From contig PMCB01000134.1 in assembly GCA_003153955.1 (NCBI GenBank), positions 9,779-41,019 on the forward strand: 31,241 nucleotides of DNA. The letters run 5' to 3'. Within the stretch, counting starts at the first letter, position 1. Each line of letters begins with the position of its first letter. Shown here one piece after another: positions 14,635 through 22,501 of this stretch. Position numbers and translations under genes: made by a program. The stretch comes from Dehalococcoidia bacterium (GTDB lineage: Bacteria; Chloroflexota; Dehalococcoidia; Dehalococcoidales; Fen-1064). The notes below the pieces were generated by a model that saw nothing but the letters and a program-made list of their open reading frames with translations, searched no databases and was not told the DNA's origin.

Positions 14635-17208
14635 TTATTCTTTCGCTTTTTTCTGCAGCTCGTACAGTTTTGTCAATGCTTCCAGCGGCGTCAGCGAATC
14701 AATCTCCAGCTTTGCTAATTCTTCCAGCGCTGGTGATTTCTGGGTAAAAAGCGGTATTTGCGCCAACGGTTTTTGCGGAGATTTTAGCGGCGGTTTGGCG
14801 GTTTTACCGCCGCCTTCCAGTTCGTCCAGTATTTCCTGGGCGCGGTGCACCACCGGTTTCGGTAAACCGGCCAGCTTGCCGACATGGATGCCGTAGCTTT
14901 TATCCACGCCGCCGGGTACGATTTTTCGCAAGAAGATAACTTCGCCCTTATCTTCTTTCACAGCAACGTTATAATTTTTCACCCGCGGCAGATAATCGGC
15001 CAGGGCGACCATTTCATGATAATGAGTGGCAAAGAGGGTTTTCGAGCCCAGGTGCGGGCTGTTATGAATATATTCGGCCACCGCCCGGGCGATGGAGAGC
15101 CCATCGTAAGTGCTGGTGCCGCGACCGATTTCATCCAATATCAGTAATGAGCGCGGGGTGGCATTATTTAATATCGCCGCCATTTCCACCATTTCGACCA
15201 TGAAAGTCGATTGTCCGGTTGCTAAATCTTCCCGCGCGCCGATGCGCGTAAAAATGCGGTCGACAAGGCCGATAGTGGCTTCATCCGCCGGCACGAAACT
15301 ACCCATTTGCGCCAGCAAAACGATAATTGCCACTTGTTTGAGATAGGTCGATTTGCCGGCCATATTCGGCCCGGTCAGAATAACCAGTTGCGTATCCTTA
15401 TTGGACAAATAGGTATCGTTGGGCACAAAAGTAGTATCTGTCAGGGAACGTTCCACCACCGGATGGCGTCCGCCCTTGATGATGATTTCATCGCCGTTGG
15501 TTAACGTGGGGCGTTTGTAATTGTAACGCACGGCGACTTCAGCCAGCGCGGCGTACAAATCAACATGTTCGATGCACTCCGCCAGCTGTAAAACCGGAAT
15601 GCGGCTGATGGCGATTTGTTTGCAGACCCGCTGAAACAATTCTGTTTCCAGTTCTTCAATCCGCTCCCGGGCATTCAGAATTGTGGATTCATAATCTTTC
15701 AGTTCGGGCGTAAAATAGCGCTCCCCGGTCGAAAGCGTCTGCTTGCGGATATAATTTTCGGGCGCCTGCGCGGCGTTGGCTTTGGAGATTTCAATATAAT
15801 AACCGAAAACGCGGTTGTAGCCGATTTTCAGATTCTTGATCCCGGTTTTTTCCTGTTCGCTGCGCTCCAGGTTCGCCAGGAACTGTTTGGCATTTTTGGA
15901 AACTGAGCGTAAATTGTCCAGTTCCTCGGAGAAGCCCGGTTTGATGACCCCGCCCTCCCCCAGCGGCGTGGTCGGCTCTTCAAGCATCGATTGTTCAATC
16001 AGCTCAACGATTTCCGGCTGCGGCTTCAGTTCGTTTTTCAGCCAGGCAATACCTTGCGGGTTGGGGGTATTTTCCAGTGTTTCCCGCATTTTGGGGATCA
16101 GGGTCAATGTCTTCTTTAACGCTACCAGTTCGCGCGGGCCGGCGTTGTTCCCGGCCACCCGGTTAATGACGCGCTCCAGGTCGATGACGTTGCTTAAATA
16201 GGCAAAGGTCTGCGCCCGAGCCGGGGTGTTTTCCACAAACCAGGCCACGGCGTCCTGACGTTTGACCAGCGCCTTCAAATCCAGCGGTAACTGGGTAAGT
16301 CGCCGTTTTATCAGGCGGCTGCCCAACGCGGTTTTCGTCAGGTCGAGGACGGAGGCCAGCGAACCTTTAAAAGTCCCCGCGCTGCTGCGGAAAAGCTCCA
16401 GGTTATTTTGCGTCTGCGGGTCGATGGCCATGAAAGACTCGGTGGAATAGGTGTTCATCCGGTTCAATTGCCCGACGATTCCTTTCTGCGTCTCCTGCAC
16501 GTAGTGAATCAGGGCGCCGGCGGCGGATATCGCCAGCGGCAGCGCGCTGCAACCGTAGCCGTCCAGCGTTGTTGTGCCGAAATGCTCCAGCAATACTTGG
16601 CGGGCAACTTCGGTCTCAAAATGATAATTATCCAGTTTTGTCACCGGCACCGTAATCTGCAGGGAAGATAAATCGGCGTCCTGCGGCACGATCAGTTCCG
16701 GCGGCTTAAGCCGTTCCAGTTCGTCCCTTACCCGGCTCAGCGGCAGTTGCGTGGTGCCGAATTCGCTGGTGGTAATATCGACATAGGCAATGCCGGCCAG
16801 ATCGCCGTTCATTACCAGGCAGGTCAAATAATTGTTGGCTTTGCTGTCCAGCAGCAGCGGTTCGACGACCGTTCCCGGGGTCACCACTCGGATGACATCA
16901 CGGTCGATGATGCCTTTATTGGCACCTGGTTTGGTCAGCTGCTCGCAGATGGCGACTTTGTAGCCGCGGTTAATCAGCTTGGCCAGGTAATTATCCACGG
17001 CGTGGTAAGGGATGCCGGCCAGGGGGATTTTGTTATCCTTACCCATTTCGCGGGAAGTTAAAACAATCTCCAGTTCGCGGGAAGCGATGCGGGCATCTTC
17101 GTCGAAAGTTTCGTAGAAATCCCCGAGGCGGAAAAAGACAATCGTCTCCGGATATTTCTTCTTGATTCTGAGATACTGCTGGCGGATGGGGGTAATATTT
17201 TCATGCAT
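14635..17208 (-). CDS. mutS: DNA mismatch repair protein MutS
   Basis: MutS recognises mismatches and recruits MutL. The mismatch-reading motif is FFRLGDFYETF, with Phe31 and Glu33 as the F-x-E pair. The connector, core and clamp domains follow to about residue 590. The ABC-type ATPase has Walker A GPNMAGKST (613-621), the Q-loop/signature region TGQSTFMVEM and Walker B LILDEIGRGTSTYDG, with ATHYHE. QIPLF at 817-821 is a plausible beta-clamp-binding peptide. The tail closes with a short helix, LTPLEALTKLYELQKKAKE. Length 857 is standard for MutS1. It is divergent from argJ across 89 nt. No Shine-Dalgarno sequence precedes the ATG, and a TATAAT lies 9 nt upstream. Confidence 0.97.
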   Translation of the reverse strand: MHENITPIRQQYLRIKKKYPETIVFFRLGDFYETFDEDARIASRELEIVLTSREMGKDNKIPLAGIPYHAVDNYLAKLINRGYKVAICEQLTKPGANKGIIDRDVIRVVTPGTVVEPLLLDSKANNYLTCLVMNGDLAGIAYVDITTSEFGTTQLPLSRVRDELERLKPPELIVPQDADLSSLQITVPVTKLDNYHFETEVARQVLLEHFGTTTLDGYGCSALPLAISAAGALIHYVQETQKGIVGQLNRMNTYSTESFMAIDPQTQNNLELFRSSAGTFKGSLASVLDLTKTALGSRLIKRRLTQLPLDLKALVKRQDAVAWFVENTPARAQTFAYLSNVIDLERVINRVAGNNAGPRELVALKKTLTLIPKMRETLENTPNPQGIAWLKNELKPQPEIVELIEQSMLEEPTTPLGEGGVIKPGFSEELDNLRSVSKNAKQFLANLERSEQEKTGIKNLKIGYNRVFGYYIEISKANAAQAPENYIRKQTLSTGERYFTPELKDYESTILNARERIEELETELFQRVCKQIAISRIPVLQLAECIEHVDLYAALAEVAVRYNYKRPTLTNGDEIIIKGGRHPVVERSLTDTTFVPNDTYLSNKDTQLVILTGPNMAGKSTYLKQVAIIVLLAQMGSFVPADEATIGLVDRIFTRIGAREDLATGQSTFMVEMVEMAAILNNATPRSLLILDEIGRGTSTYDGLSIARAVAEYIHNSPHLGSKTLFATHYHEMVALADYLPRVKNYNVAVKEDKGEVIFLRKIVPGGVDKSYGIHVGKLAGLPKPVVHRAQEILDELEGGGKTAKPPLKSPQKPLAQIPLFTQKSPALEELAKLEIDSLTPLEALTKLYELQKKAKE

Positions 17209-17217
17209 AATATCGTT

Positions 17218-17247
17218 ATTATACTAGAAAAGCGGGAAGGATGAGAA
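17218..17247 (-). promoter_or_regulatory. mutS promoter, predicted leaderless
   Basis: On the minus strand TTCTCA (17247-17242), an 18-nt spacer and a perfect TATAAT (17223-17218) are followed by only 9 nt before the ATG at 17208. Initiation 6-8 nt after the -10 would begin the mRNA at or next to the start codon, and no Shine-Dalgarno sequence is present. Confidence 0.6.
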
Positions 17248-17259
17248 AAGGAATATCTT

Positions 17260-17289
17260 TTGCCTCATCCCTTCTTACTGTGATATATT
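17260..17289 (+). promoter_or_regulatory. argJ promoter, extended -10, predicted leaderless
   Basis: TTGCCT (17260-17265), an 18-nt spacer and TATATT (17284-17289) with the extended TG at 17281-17282. The chosen argJ ATG starts 9 nt after the -10, so the mRNA would begin close to the start codon. It is back to back with the mutS promoter. Confidence 0.6.
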
Positions 17290-17297
17290 TATCTATT

Positions 17298-18512
17298 ATG
17301 GAAAAGATAGATTTCGTCGTTAATGGCACAGTCACTTCACCGCAGGGTTTCTCGGCCGGGGCCGCCTCCGCGGATATCCGGAAAAAGAAAGACAACCGGC
17401 TGGATTTGGGAATTATCAGCTCGAAAGAGATTTGTGAGGTCGCCGGATTATTCACCGACAACAAAATTAAATCGCCTTCGGTAATCCTTTGTCAAAAACG
17501 CGTACTGGAAGGTAAAGCCAGGGCGATTGTTGCCAGCAGCGGCTGCGCCAACGCCAGCACCGGCGAACAGGGTTTTGCCAGCGCCATCGAAATGAGTGCC
17601 CTGGCCGCCCGTGTCATCGGCGCCAAACCGGACGAAGTGCTGATTGCCAATACCGGAGTTATCGGCGTGCAATTACCGATGGATGCTATCCGCGCTGGTA
17701 TGAAAAAAATAGTTATGAAACCGGACGGCGGGCATGATTTCGAACGCGCCATCATGACCACCGATACCCAACCGAAAGAAGTTGCCGTCACCGTCAGAAG
17801 CGGCGCGAATACTTTTACCATCGGCGGGGTGGCCAAAGGCTCCGGCATGATTCACCCCAACATGGCTACCATGCTGGCTTTTCTGACCACCGATGCCAGC
17901 GTTACACCGGCATATCTCAAGAAATCCCTGCAGGACGCAGCGGCAATTTCTTTTAACATGATTTCTGTGGACGGCGATACCAGTCCCAGCGATACCCTCT
18001 TAATCATGGCCAACGGCCTGGCGAAAAATGAGCTCATCACCGGCAAGAGCGGTATGGCCGATATTTTCCAGAAAGCCATGAATCAGGTTTGTATTTTCCT
18101 TGCGAAAGCAATTGCGCGGGACGGCGAAGGCGCCACCAAACTGATTGAAATCAACGTCAAAGGCGCCGCCAACCTCAAAGAAGCCCGGCAGGCTGCCCGC
18201 ACGATTGTCAGTTCCAATCTGCTGAAAGCCGCCATTTACGGCAACGACCCCAACTGGGGCCGCGTGACCGCCGCCCTTGGCAGAAGCGGTGCGCAGGTGG
18301 AAGAGGCGAAACTGGACGTTTACGCGGGAAAGATACAGGTGATCAAACAGGGCATCCACGTTCCTTTAGACAGAACCAAAGCGGTCAATGTCCTGAAGCA
18401 AAAAGAAGTGCCGATTACCGTGGTTTTGAATATGGGCGCGGCGGATGCCACCGCATGGGGCTGCGACCTGACGGAAAAATATGTCGAAATTAATGCCGAA
18501 TATACAACCTGA
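17298..18512 (+). CDS. argJ: Glutamate N-acetyltransferase (ornithine acetyltransferase)
   Basis: ArgJ transfers the acetyl group from N-acetylornithine to glutamate, recycling it in arginine synthesis. Some members also use acetyl-CoA and so replace ArgA; the sequence alone does not show which. The protein self-cleaves before a nucleophilic Thr in the motif PNMATMLAF; with this start the bond is Ala190-Thr191. Other family motifs are SSGCANASTG, ANTGVIGVQLP, SVDGDTSPSDT and GNDPNWGRV. I start at ATG 17298, giving MEKIDFVVNGTVTSPQGF and 404 residues. The upstream in-frame ATG at 17241 lies before the predicted promoter and has unusably placed ribosome signals. Confidence 0.95.
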   Translation: MEKIDFVVNGTVTSPQGFSAGAASADIRKKKDNRLDLGIISSKEICEVAGLFTDNKIKSPSVILCQKRVLEGKARAIVASSGCANASTGEQGFASAIEMSALAARVIGAKPDEVLIANTGVIGVQLPMDAIRAGMKKIVMKPDGGHDFERAIMTTDTQPKEVAVTVRSGANTFTIGGVAKGSGMIHPNMATMLAFLTTDASVTPAYLKKSLQDAAAISFNMISVDGDTSPSDTLLIMANGLAKNELITGKSGMADIFQKAMNQVCIFLAKAIARDGEGATKLIEINVKGAANLKEARQAARTIVSSNLLKAAIYGNDPNWGRVTAALGRSGAQVEEAKLDVYAGKIQVIKQGIHVPLDRTKAVNVLKQKEVPITVVLNMGAADATAWGCDLTEKYVEINAEYTT

Positions 18513-18591
18513 CCGGGGCTTATATCCTTTTCTAATTCTCCTTTAAACCCTCCTTACAAAAGAGGGAAATATCAGGATTTCATTTTCCCGG

Positions 18592-18600
18592 TGATATAAT
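18592..18600 (+). promoter_or_regulatory. argB extended -10 promoter, predicted leaderless
   Basis: TGATATAAT is a perfect TATAAT with the extended TG motif, ending 9 nt before the argB ATG. No clear -35 box or Shine-Dalgarno sequence is seen. It gives argB an internal promoter 97 nt downstream of the argJ stop and again predicts a near-leaderless mRNA. Confidence 0.6.
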
Positions 18601-18609
18601 AAAAGAGTT

Positions 18610-19395
18610 ATGGAAAAACCAATCGTCATTAAAATAGGCGGCGCAACCTTCGGGAAGCGCGACCCGATTCTGGAAGACATTGTCGCTCTCCAGAAAAAGG
18701 GTAAATCGCTGGTGGTAATTCACGGCGGCGGCAGCATGGTCACCGAATGGCTTAAGAAACAGGGCATCGAGACCAAATTTGTTCGTGGCGAACGCATCAC
18801 CGATAAACCGGCGCTGGAAATCGTGACAGCGGTGCTCGGTGGGCTGGCGAACAAGCAAATTGTCGCTACCATCAACCACCTCGGCGGACGGGCGGTCGGC
18901 ATCAGCGGCGTCGACGGCGGATTAATCCAGGGACGCATCGCCAATCCGGAACTGGGTTATGTCGCTGGCGCGGTGAAAGTAGACACCTCCGTTTTGGATG
19001 CTCTGCTCAAAGCCGGTTTTATCCCCGTCATTTCCCCGATTACCGATTTTACATTCGACCGACCCGCAGACGCGCCCCTGATGTTGAATATCAACGGCGA
19101 CCCCCTGGCCGGAGAAATTGCCACGGCGCTCGGCGCGGAAAAACTGATCTTTTTAACCGACGTTACCGGCGTGCTCGATAAAGAAGGCAAACTGCTTGAT
19201 GTCATCACGATTCACCAGGCCAAAGAACTGATTAATTCCGGCGTAGCTTCCGGCGGCATGATTCCCAAGCTCAATGCCTGTCTGCAAGCCGCCGCCAACA
19301 AAACCACCACCTGCATTGTCGACGGAAGGGAGCCCCATGCTTTAATCACCGCGATTGAAAGCGACCGCGCCGGCACAGTTATCCGCGCCAGATGA
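18610..19395 (+). CDS. argB: Acetylglutamate kinase
   Basis: ArgB phosphorylates N-acetylglutamate, the second step of arginine synthesis. The amino-acid-kinase fold is shown by VIKIGGATF at the N-terminus, VVIHGGG (residues 36-42), the substrate region RITDKPALEIV, and the nucleotide-binding FLTDVTGVLDKEGKLL followed by GGMIPKLNACL. Length 261 is at the short end of the family. The protein starts directly at the first beta strand, so it lacks the N-terminal helix that arginine-inhibited kinases use. An in-frame TGA at 18592 excludes a longer start. No co-directional gene follows for 554 nt. Confidence 0.95.
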   Translation: MEKPIVIKIGGATFGKRDPILEDIVALQKKGKSLVVIHGGGSMVTEWLKKQGIETKFVRGERITDKPALEIVTAVLGGLANKQIVATINHLGGRAVGISGVDGGLIQGRIANPELGYVAGAVKVDTSVLDALLKAGFIPVISPITDFTFDRPADAPLMLNINGDPLAGEIATALGAEKLIFLTDVTGVLDKEGKLLDVITIHQAKELINSGVASGGMIPKLNACLQAAANKTTTCIVDGREPHALITAIESDRAGTVIRAR

Positions 19396-19504
19396 TGCTG
19401 AGTTACGGCAATTCTTTTCTTTTTCCCTTTTTTAACTTTTTTGTGTATCTTGATTATTTTTTTCAATGCTAGTAAATAGTGAATTATAAGGTTGGATAAA
19501 TTGG

Positions 19505-19789
19505 ATTAAGCGGCGTTTTGGGTCCGAAGGTACTCATCCGCAGGATGATGGATAGAGTAACGCAACCCATCTTAATAACCTCAACTCGCGCTAGTTTGAA
19601 AAACATATAAGTTCAGAAGCTGAGTGAAAAACGGAAGCACTTAATTTACAAGGTAATCTAGGAGCTTGTAAAATAATAAGGCTGAAAAAAACGTATTAAG
19701 CGGGGACCTGAGTTAGAGGGGCGCAGCCCCTCTTAGTAACCTCCTCCCTCTCTGCTTGCGGAGAGGGAGTCAGAGGGTGAGGCCAAAAT
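19505..19789. repeat. Two degenerate repeat units with internal hairpins
   Basis: Unit 1 begins ATTAAGCGG (19505-19513) and ends CTTAATAACCTC (19571-19582). Unit 2 begins with the same ATTAAGCGG (19695-19703) and ends CTTAGTAACCTC (19732-19743), one mismatch. Each encloses a hairpin; that of unit 2 is AGAGGGGC-GCA-GCCCCTCT (19715-19733). Right after unit 2 is a second hairpin, CTCCCTCTC/GAGAGGGAG (19744-19769), followed by AGAGGGTGAGG. The last element is of a kind common as dispersed intergenic repeats, and a relative occurs at 30956-30990. Confidence 0.6.
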
Positions 19790-19887
19790 AACCCGATTAC
19801 GCTCCAATTAATAAAATAACATATAAAATGGACGGTGATAAAATGCATTCGCATTGCTATAGACGAATCAAAAATACAAACCCGGGT

Positions 19888-19917
19888 TTGTCTCTCATTC
19901 CCATATTATGTTAATAT
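19888..19917 (+). promoter_or_regulatory. Possible argD promoter
   Basis: TTGTCT (19888-19893), an 18-nt spacer and TAATAT (19912-19917) precede argD by 32 nt. Both boxes deviate from consensus, but a promoter is needed here after the long gene-free spacer. Confidence 0.4.
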
Positions 19918-19949
19918 TTAAAATCTAAATAATATCGAGGTTTATTATT

Positions 19950-21137
19950 ATGTCAAACTGGCAGGAAATGGAAAAAAAATACCTGTTTAACAATACCGTG
20001 CGCTGGTCGATTCTCCCCGTCAAAGGCAAAGGTTCTTATCTCTGGGATGAAAACGGCAAGAAATATCTGGATCTGGTCGGCGGCTGGGCGGTCTGCTGCC
20101 TGGGGCACAGTCATCCTGTAATGACCAAAGCCCTCACAGAACAATCGAAAATACTGGTGCAGTGCGGCCCGCAGTCCTGCAACATCCCCCAGTTGCATTT
20201 AGCCGAACTGCTGGTAAATATCAGCAGCTGCAACCGGGTGTTTTTCGCCAACAGCGGGGCCGAAGCCAACGAGGGCGCCGTCAAACTGGCCCGCCGCTAC
20301 GGCAAGCTCAAACTCAACGGCGCTTTTACCACAATTACCGCGTATAACTCATTCCACGGCCGGACGCTGGCGATGACCGCCGCTACCGGGCAGGCGCATT
20401 ATCAGGACGCCTATACCCCGCTGCCCGCCGGCTTCGTTAATGTCCCTTTCAACGACATCGAAGCGATTAAAAACGCCACCACCAAAGACACCTGTGCCGT
20501 AATGCTGGAACCTGTGCAGGGCGAAGGCGGGGTCAATATCCCCGACGAAGGCTACTTGAAAGCTGTCCGCCAATGGTGCGACGAAAAAGGCATCCTGTTA
20601 ATCCTGGACGAAGTCCAGACCGGCATCGGCCGTATCGGCACGATGTTCGGATATCAACAGTTCGGAATTGAACCTGATATAATTACTTTAGCCAAAGGAT
20701 TAGGGGGAGGCATCCCCATCGGGGCTTTCATGGCCAAAGAAAAATGCGCCGTTTTTGTGCCCGGCGACCACGGTTCCACCTACGGCAGCAACCCCCTGAT
20801 GTGCGCTACTTCGCTGGCGGTGATGGAATATATCATTAAAAATGATATCCCCGCTAAAGCCCAAAAAACGGGATTGTATTTGATTGACGGTCTGATTAAA
20901 TTGAAGAGTAAATATCCTTTCATCACCGATGTCCGCGGACGCGGTTTACTGGCGGCGATTGAATTCAACAAAGACATCTCGGCGTCCGTAATGGCCGCCT
21001 GTGTGGAGAACGGCATGATGGTGAACAACGTCAAACCCAACGCCGTGCGTATCATGCCGCCGCTGACCATCAGCATAAAAGAAATCGACGAAGCCCTGGC
21101 TATCTTCGATAAAGTCTTCGCAGGGGTAAAAGTATAA
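19950..21137 (+). CDS. argD: Acetylornithine aminotransferase
   Basis: This PLP-dependent class III aminotransferase converts N-acetylglutamate semialdehyde and glutamate to N-acetylornithine. Seen in the sequence are the phosphate-binding NSGAEANEGAVKLAR (residues 101-115), SFHGRT (134-139), the cofactor-binding LILDEVQTGIGR, and ITLAKGLGGGIPIGAF with Lys249 as the Schiff-base lysine. Length 395 is typical. GAGGT upstream serves as the Shine-Dalgarno sequence. It resumes the arginine cluster after a long spacer. Related gamma-aminobutyrate or succinylornithine transaminases are alternatives by fold, but the neighbouring arg genes settle the call. Confidence 0.93.
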   Translation: MSNWQEMEKKYLFNNTVRWSILPVKGKGSYLWDENGKKYLDLVGGWAVCCLGHSHPVMTKALTEQSKILVQCGPQSCNIPQLHLAELLVNISSCNRVFFANSGAEANEGAVKLARRYGKLKLNGAFTTITAYNSFHGRTLAMTAATGQAHYQDAYTPLPAGFVNVPFNDIEAIKNATTKDTCAVMLEPVQGEGGVNIPDEGYLKAVRQWCDEKGILLILDEVQTGIGRIGTMFGYQQFGIEPDIITLAKGLGGGIPIGAFMAKEKCAVFVPGDHGSTYGSNPLMCATSLAVMEYIIKNDIPAKAQKTGLYLIDGLIKLKSKYPFITDVRGRGLLAAIEFNKDISASVMAACVENGMMVNNVKPNAVRIMPPLTISIKEIDEALAIFDKVFAGVKV

Positions 21138-21146
21138 AGCATTGTC

Positions 21147-21170
21147 ATTCCCGCGAAAGAGGGAATCCAG
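21147..21170. repeat. Dispersed short palindromic repeat, copy 2
   Basis: ATTCCC (21147-21152) and GGGAAT (21161-21166) form a hairpin around GCGAAAGA, followed by CCAG. It shares CGAAAG and ATCCAG at matching positions with the copy at 10825-10847. It sits between argD and argG without an open reading frame. Confidence 0.6.
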
Positions 21171-21226
21171 ACCAAAAATTAATTCCCGTCTCAACAACGG
21201 CACAATAAAAAGGAGAAAATCTTAAA

Positions 21227-22501
21227 ATGGCAGAAAAAGTAATACTGGCTTACAGCGGCGGGCTGGATACATCAGTCGCCATCCGCTGGATCAAAGAGAA
21301 ATATGGGATGGACGTGATTACCCTGACCATCGACGTGGGTAATTCTAAGGATTTTGAATCCGCCCGGGTTAAAGCATTAAAAGTCGGCGCCATCAAAGCA
21401 ATTGTTATCGACGCCAAAGACATGTTCGTCAAATACTTCATCTGGCCGGCTTTACAGGCGAATGCTCTCTATGAAGGGCAATATCCGCTGGCCACCGCAC
21501 TGTCGCGCCCGTTAATGGCAAAATTATTGGTGGATACGGCACTGGCCGAGGGCGCCACCACAGTCGCCCACGGCTGCACCGGCAAAGGCAACGACCAGGT
21601 CCGGTTCGATGTCGGCGTGCATGCTTTAGCTCCTGAGCTCAAAGTTATCGCCCCGGCCCGCGAATGGGGCATGACCCGAGAAGAAACTCTCGCTTATGCG
21701 GCGAAATATCATATCCCGGTTCCAATCACGAAAAAGAGTCCCTATTCAATCGACGATTGTTTGTGGGGCAAGAGCGCCGAGTGCGGCATCCTGGAAGACC
21801 CGTGGGTGGAACCGCCGGATGATGTCTGGACCTGGACCAAAAATGCCGATGAAGCGCCGAACAAACCGGCCTATGTTGAAATCGGTTTTGAAAAAGGCAT
21901 CCCTGTTACCATCGACGGCGAAGCAATGGACGGCGTCAGCCTGATTCAGAAAATGAACCAGCTGGCCGGGCTGCACGGCATCGGGCGTATCGACCATATC
22001 GAAAACCGGCTGGTGGGCATCAAATCCCGCGAAACCTATGAAGCCCCGGCCGCTGTTGTCCTGCTGCAGGCGCATAAGGCGCTGGAAGCGATGACACTGG
22101 CTAAAGACCAGCTGCGCTTTAAGGAAAAAACCAGCATTGAAATCGCCGATATTATCTATAACGGTTTATGGTTCAGCGGCTTGAACCGCGACCTCTCCGC
22201 GTATATTCAGAGCTCACAGCGGTTCGTCACCGGCACCGTCCGGGTAAAGCTGTTCAAAGGCAGCTCTATGGTGGTCGGACGCGAATCCCCGAAATCGCTT
22301 TACAACCTCAGTCTGGCGACCTATGATAAGGGCGATAAGTTCGATGCCAGCGCCGCGGTCGGTTTCATCCACCTCTGGGGGCTGCCTGTAACCACCCAGG
22401 CTCAAATTCAGTTACTGGGCGATAAAGAAGACCCGATGAAGCTCATCGAGGCTAAGAAACCGGTTAAGAAAGCCGTAACGAAGAAAAACGGGAAGAAATA
22501 A
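21227..22501 (+). CDS. argG: Argininosuccinate synthase
   Basis: ArgG joins citrulline and aspartate with ATP to make argininosuccinate. The ATP-binding P-loop is AYSGGLDTSV (residues 8-17). HGCTGKGNDQVRF, SPYSIDDCLWG, ESPKSLYNL and ATYDKGD are family motifs for substrate binding. At 424 residues it is about 20 longer than usual. The excess is a lysine-rich tail (AKKPVKKAVTKKNGKK) that is probably disordered. An AAGGAGAAA Shine-Dalgarno sequence precedes the ATG. The stop overlaps the argH start by one base (TAATG), indicating coupled translation. Confidence 0.96.
   Translation: MAEKVILAYSGGLDTSVAIRWIKEKYGMDVITLTIDVGNSKDFESARVKALKVGAIKAIVIDAKDMFVKYFIWPALQANALYEGQYPLATALSRPLMAKLLVDTALAEGATTVAHGCTGKGNDQVRFDVGVHALAPELKVIAPAREWGMTREETLAYAAKYHIPVPITKKSPYSIDDCLWGKSAECGILEDPWVEPPDDVWTWTKNADEAPNKPAYVEIGFEKGIPVTIDGEAMDGVSLIQKMNQLAGLHGIGRIDHIENRLVGIKSRETYEAPAAVVLLQAHKALEAMTLAKDQLRFKEKTSIEIADIIYNGLWFSGLNRDLSAYIQSSQRFVTGTVRVKLFKGSSMVVGRESPKSLYNLSLATYDKGDKFDASAAVGFIHLWGLPVTTQAQIQLLGDKEDPMKLIEAKKPVKKAVTKKNGKK

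Larger units (their letters stand above)
19396..19949. other. Gene-free spacer with related hairpin-bearing repeats
   Basis: No coding region is supported in these 554 nt. A pyrimidine-rich tract with several T-runs follows argB (19410-19446) without a clear hairpin. Positions 19505-19789 hold two related hairpin-bearing repeat units, annotated separately. A small hairpin AATGC-ATTC-GCATT is at 19842-19855. A possible argD promoter lies at the end. Confidence 0.7.

Noticed and set aside
17241..17297. Longer argJ start adding 19 residues
   Set aside because: It lies upstream of the predicted -10 box, its GGAAGG directly abuts the ATG, and the added residues are hydrophobic and unlike ArgJ N-termini.
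19396..19949. Riboswitch or arginine-responsive leader for argD
   Set aside because: Hairpins are present, but I could match them to no known riboswitch class or ArgR box; repeat remnants explain them as well.
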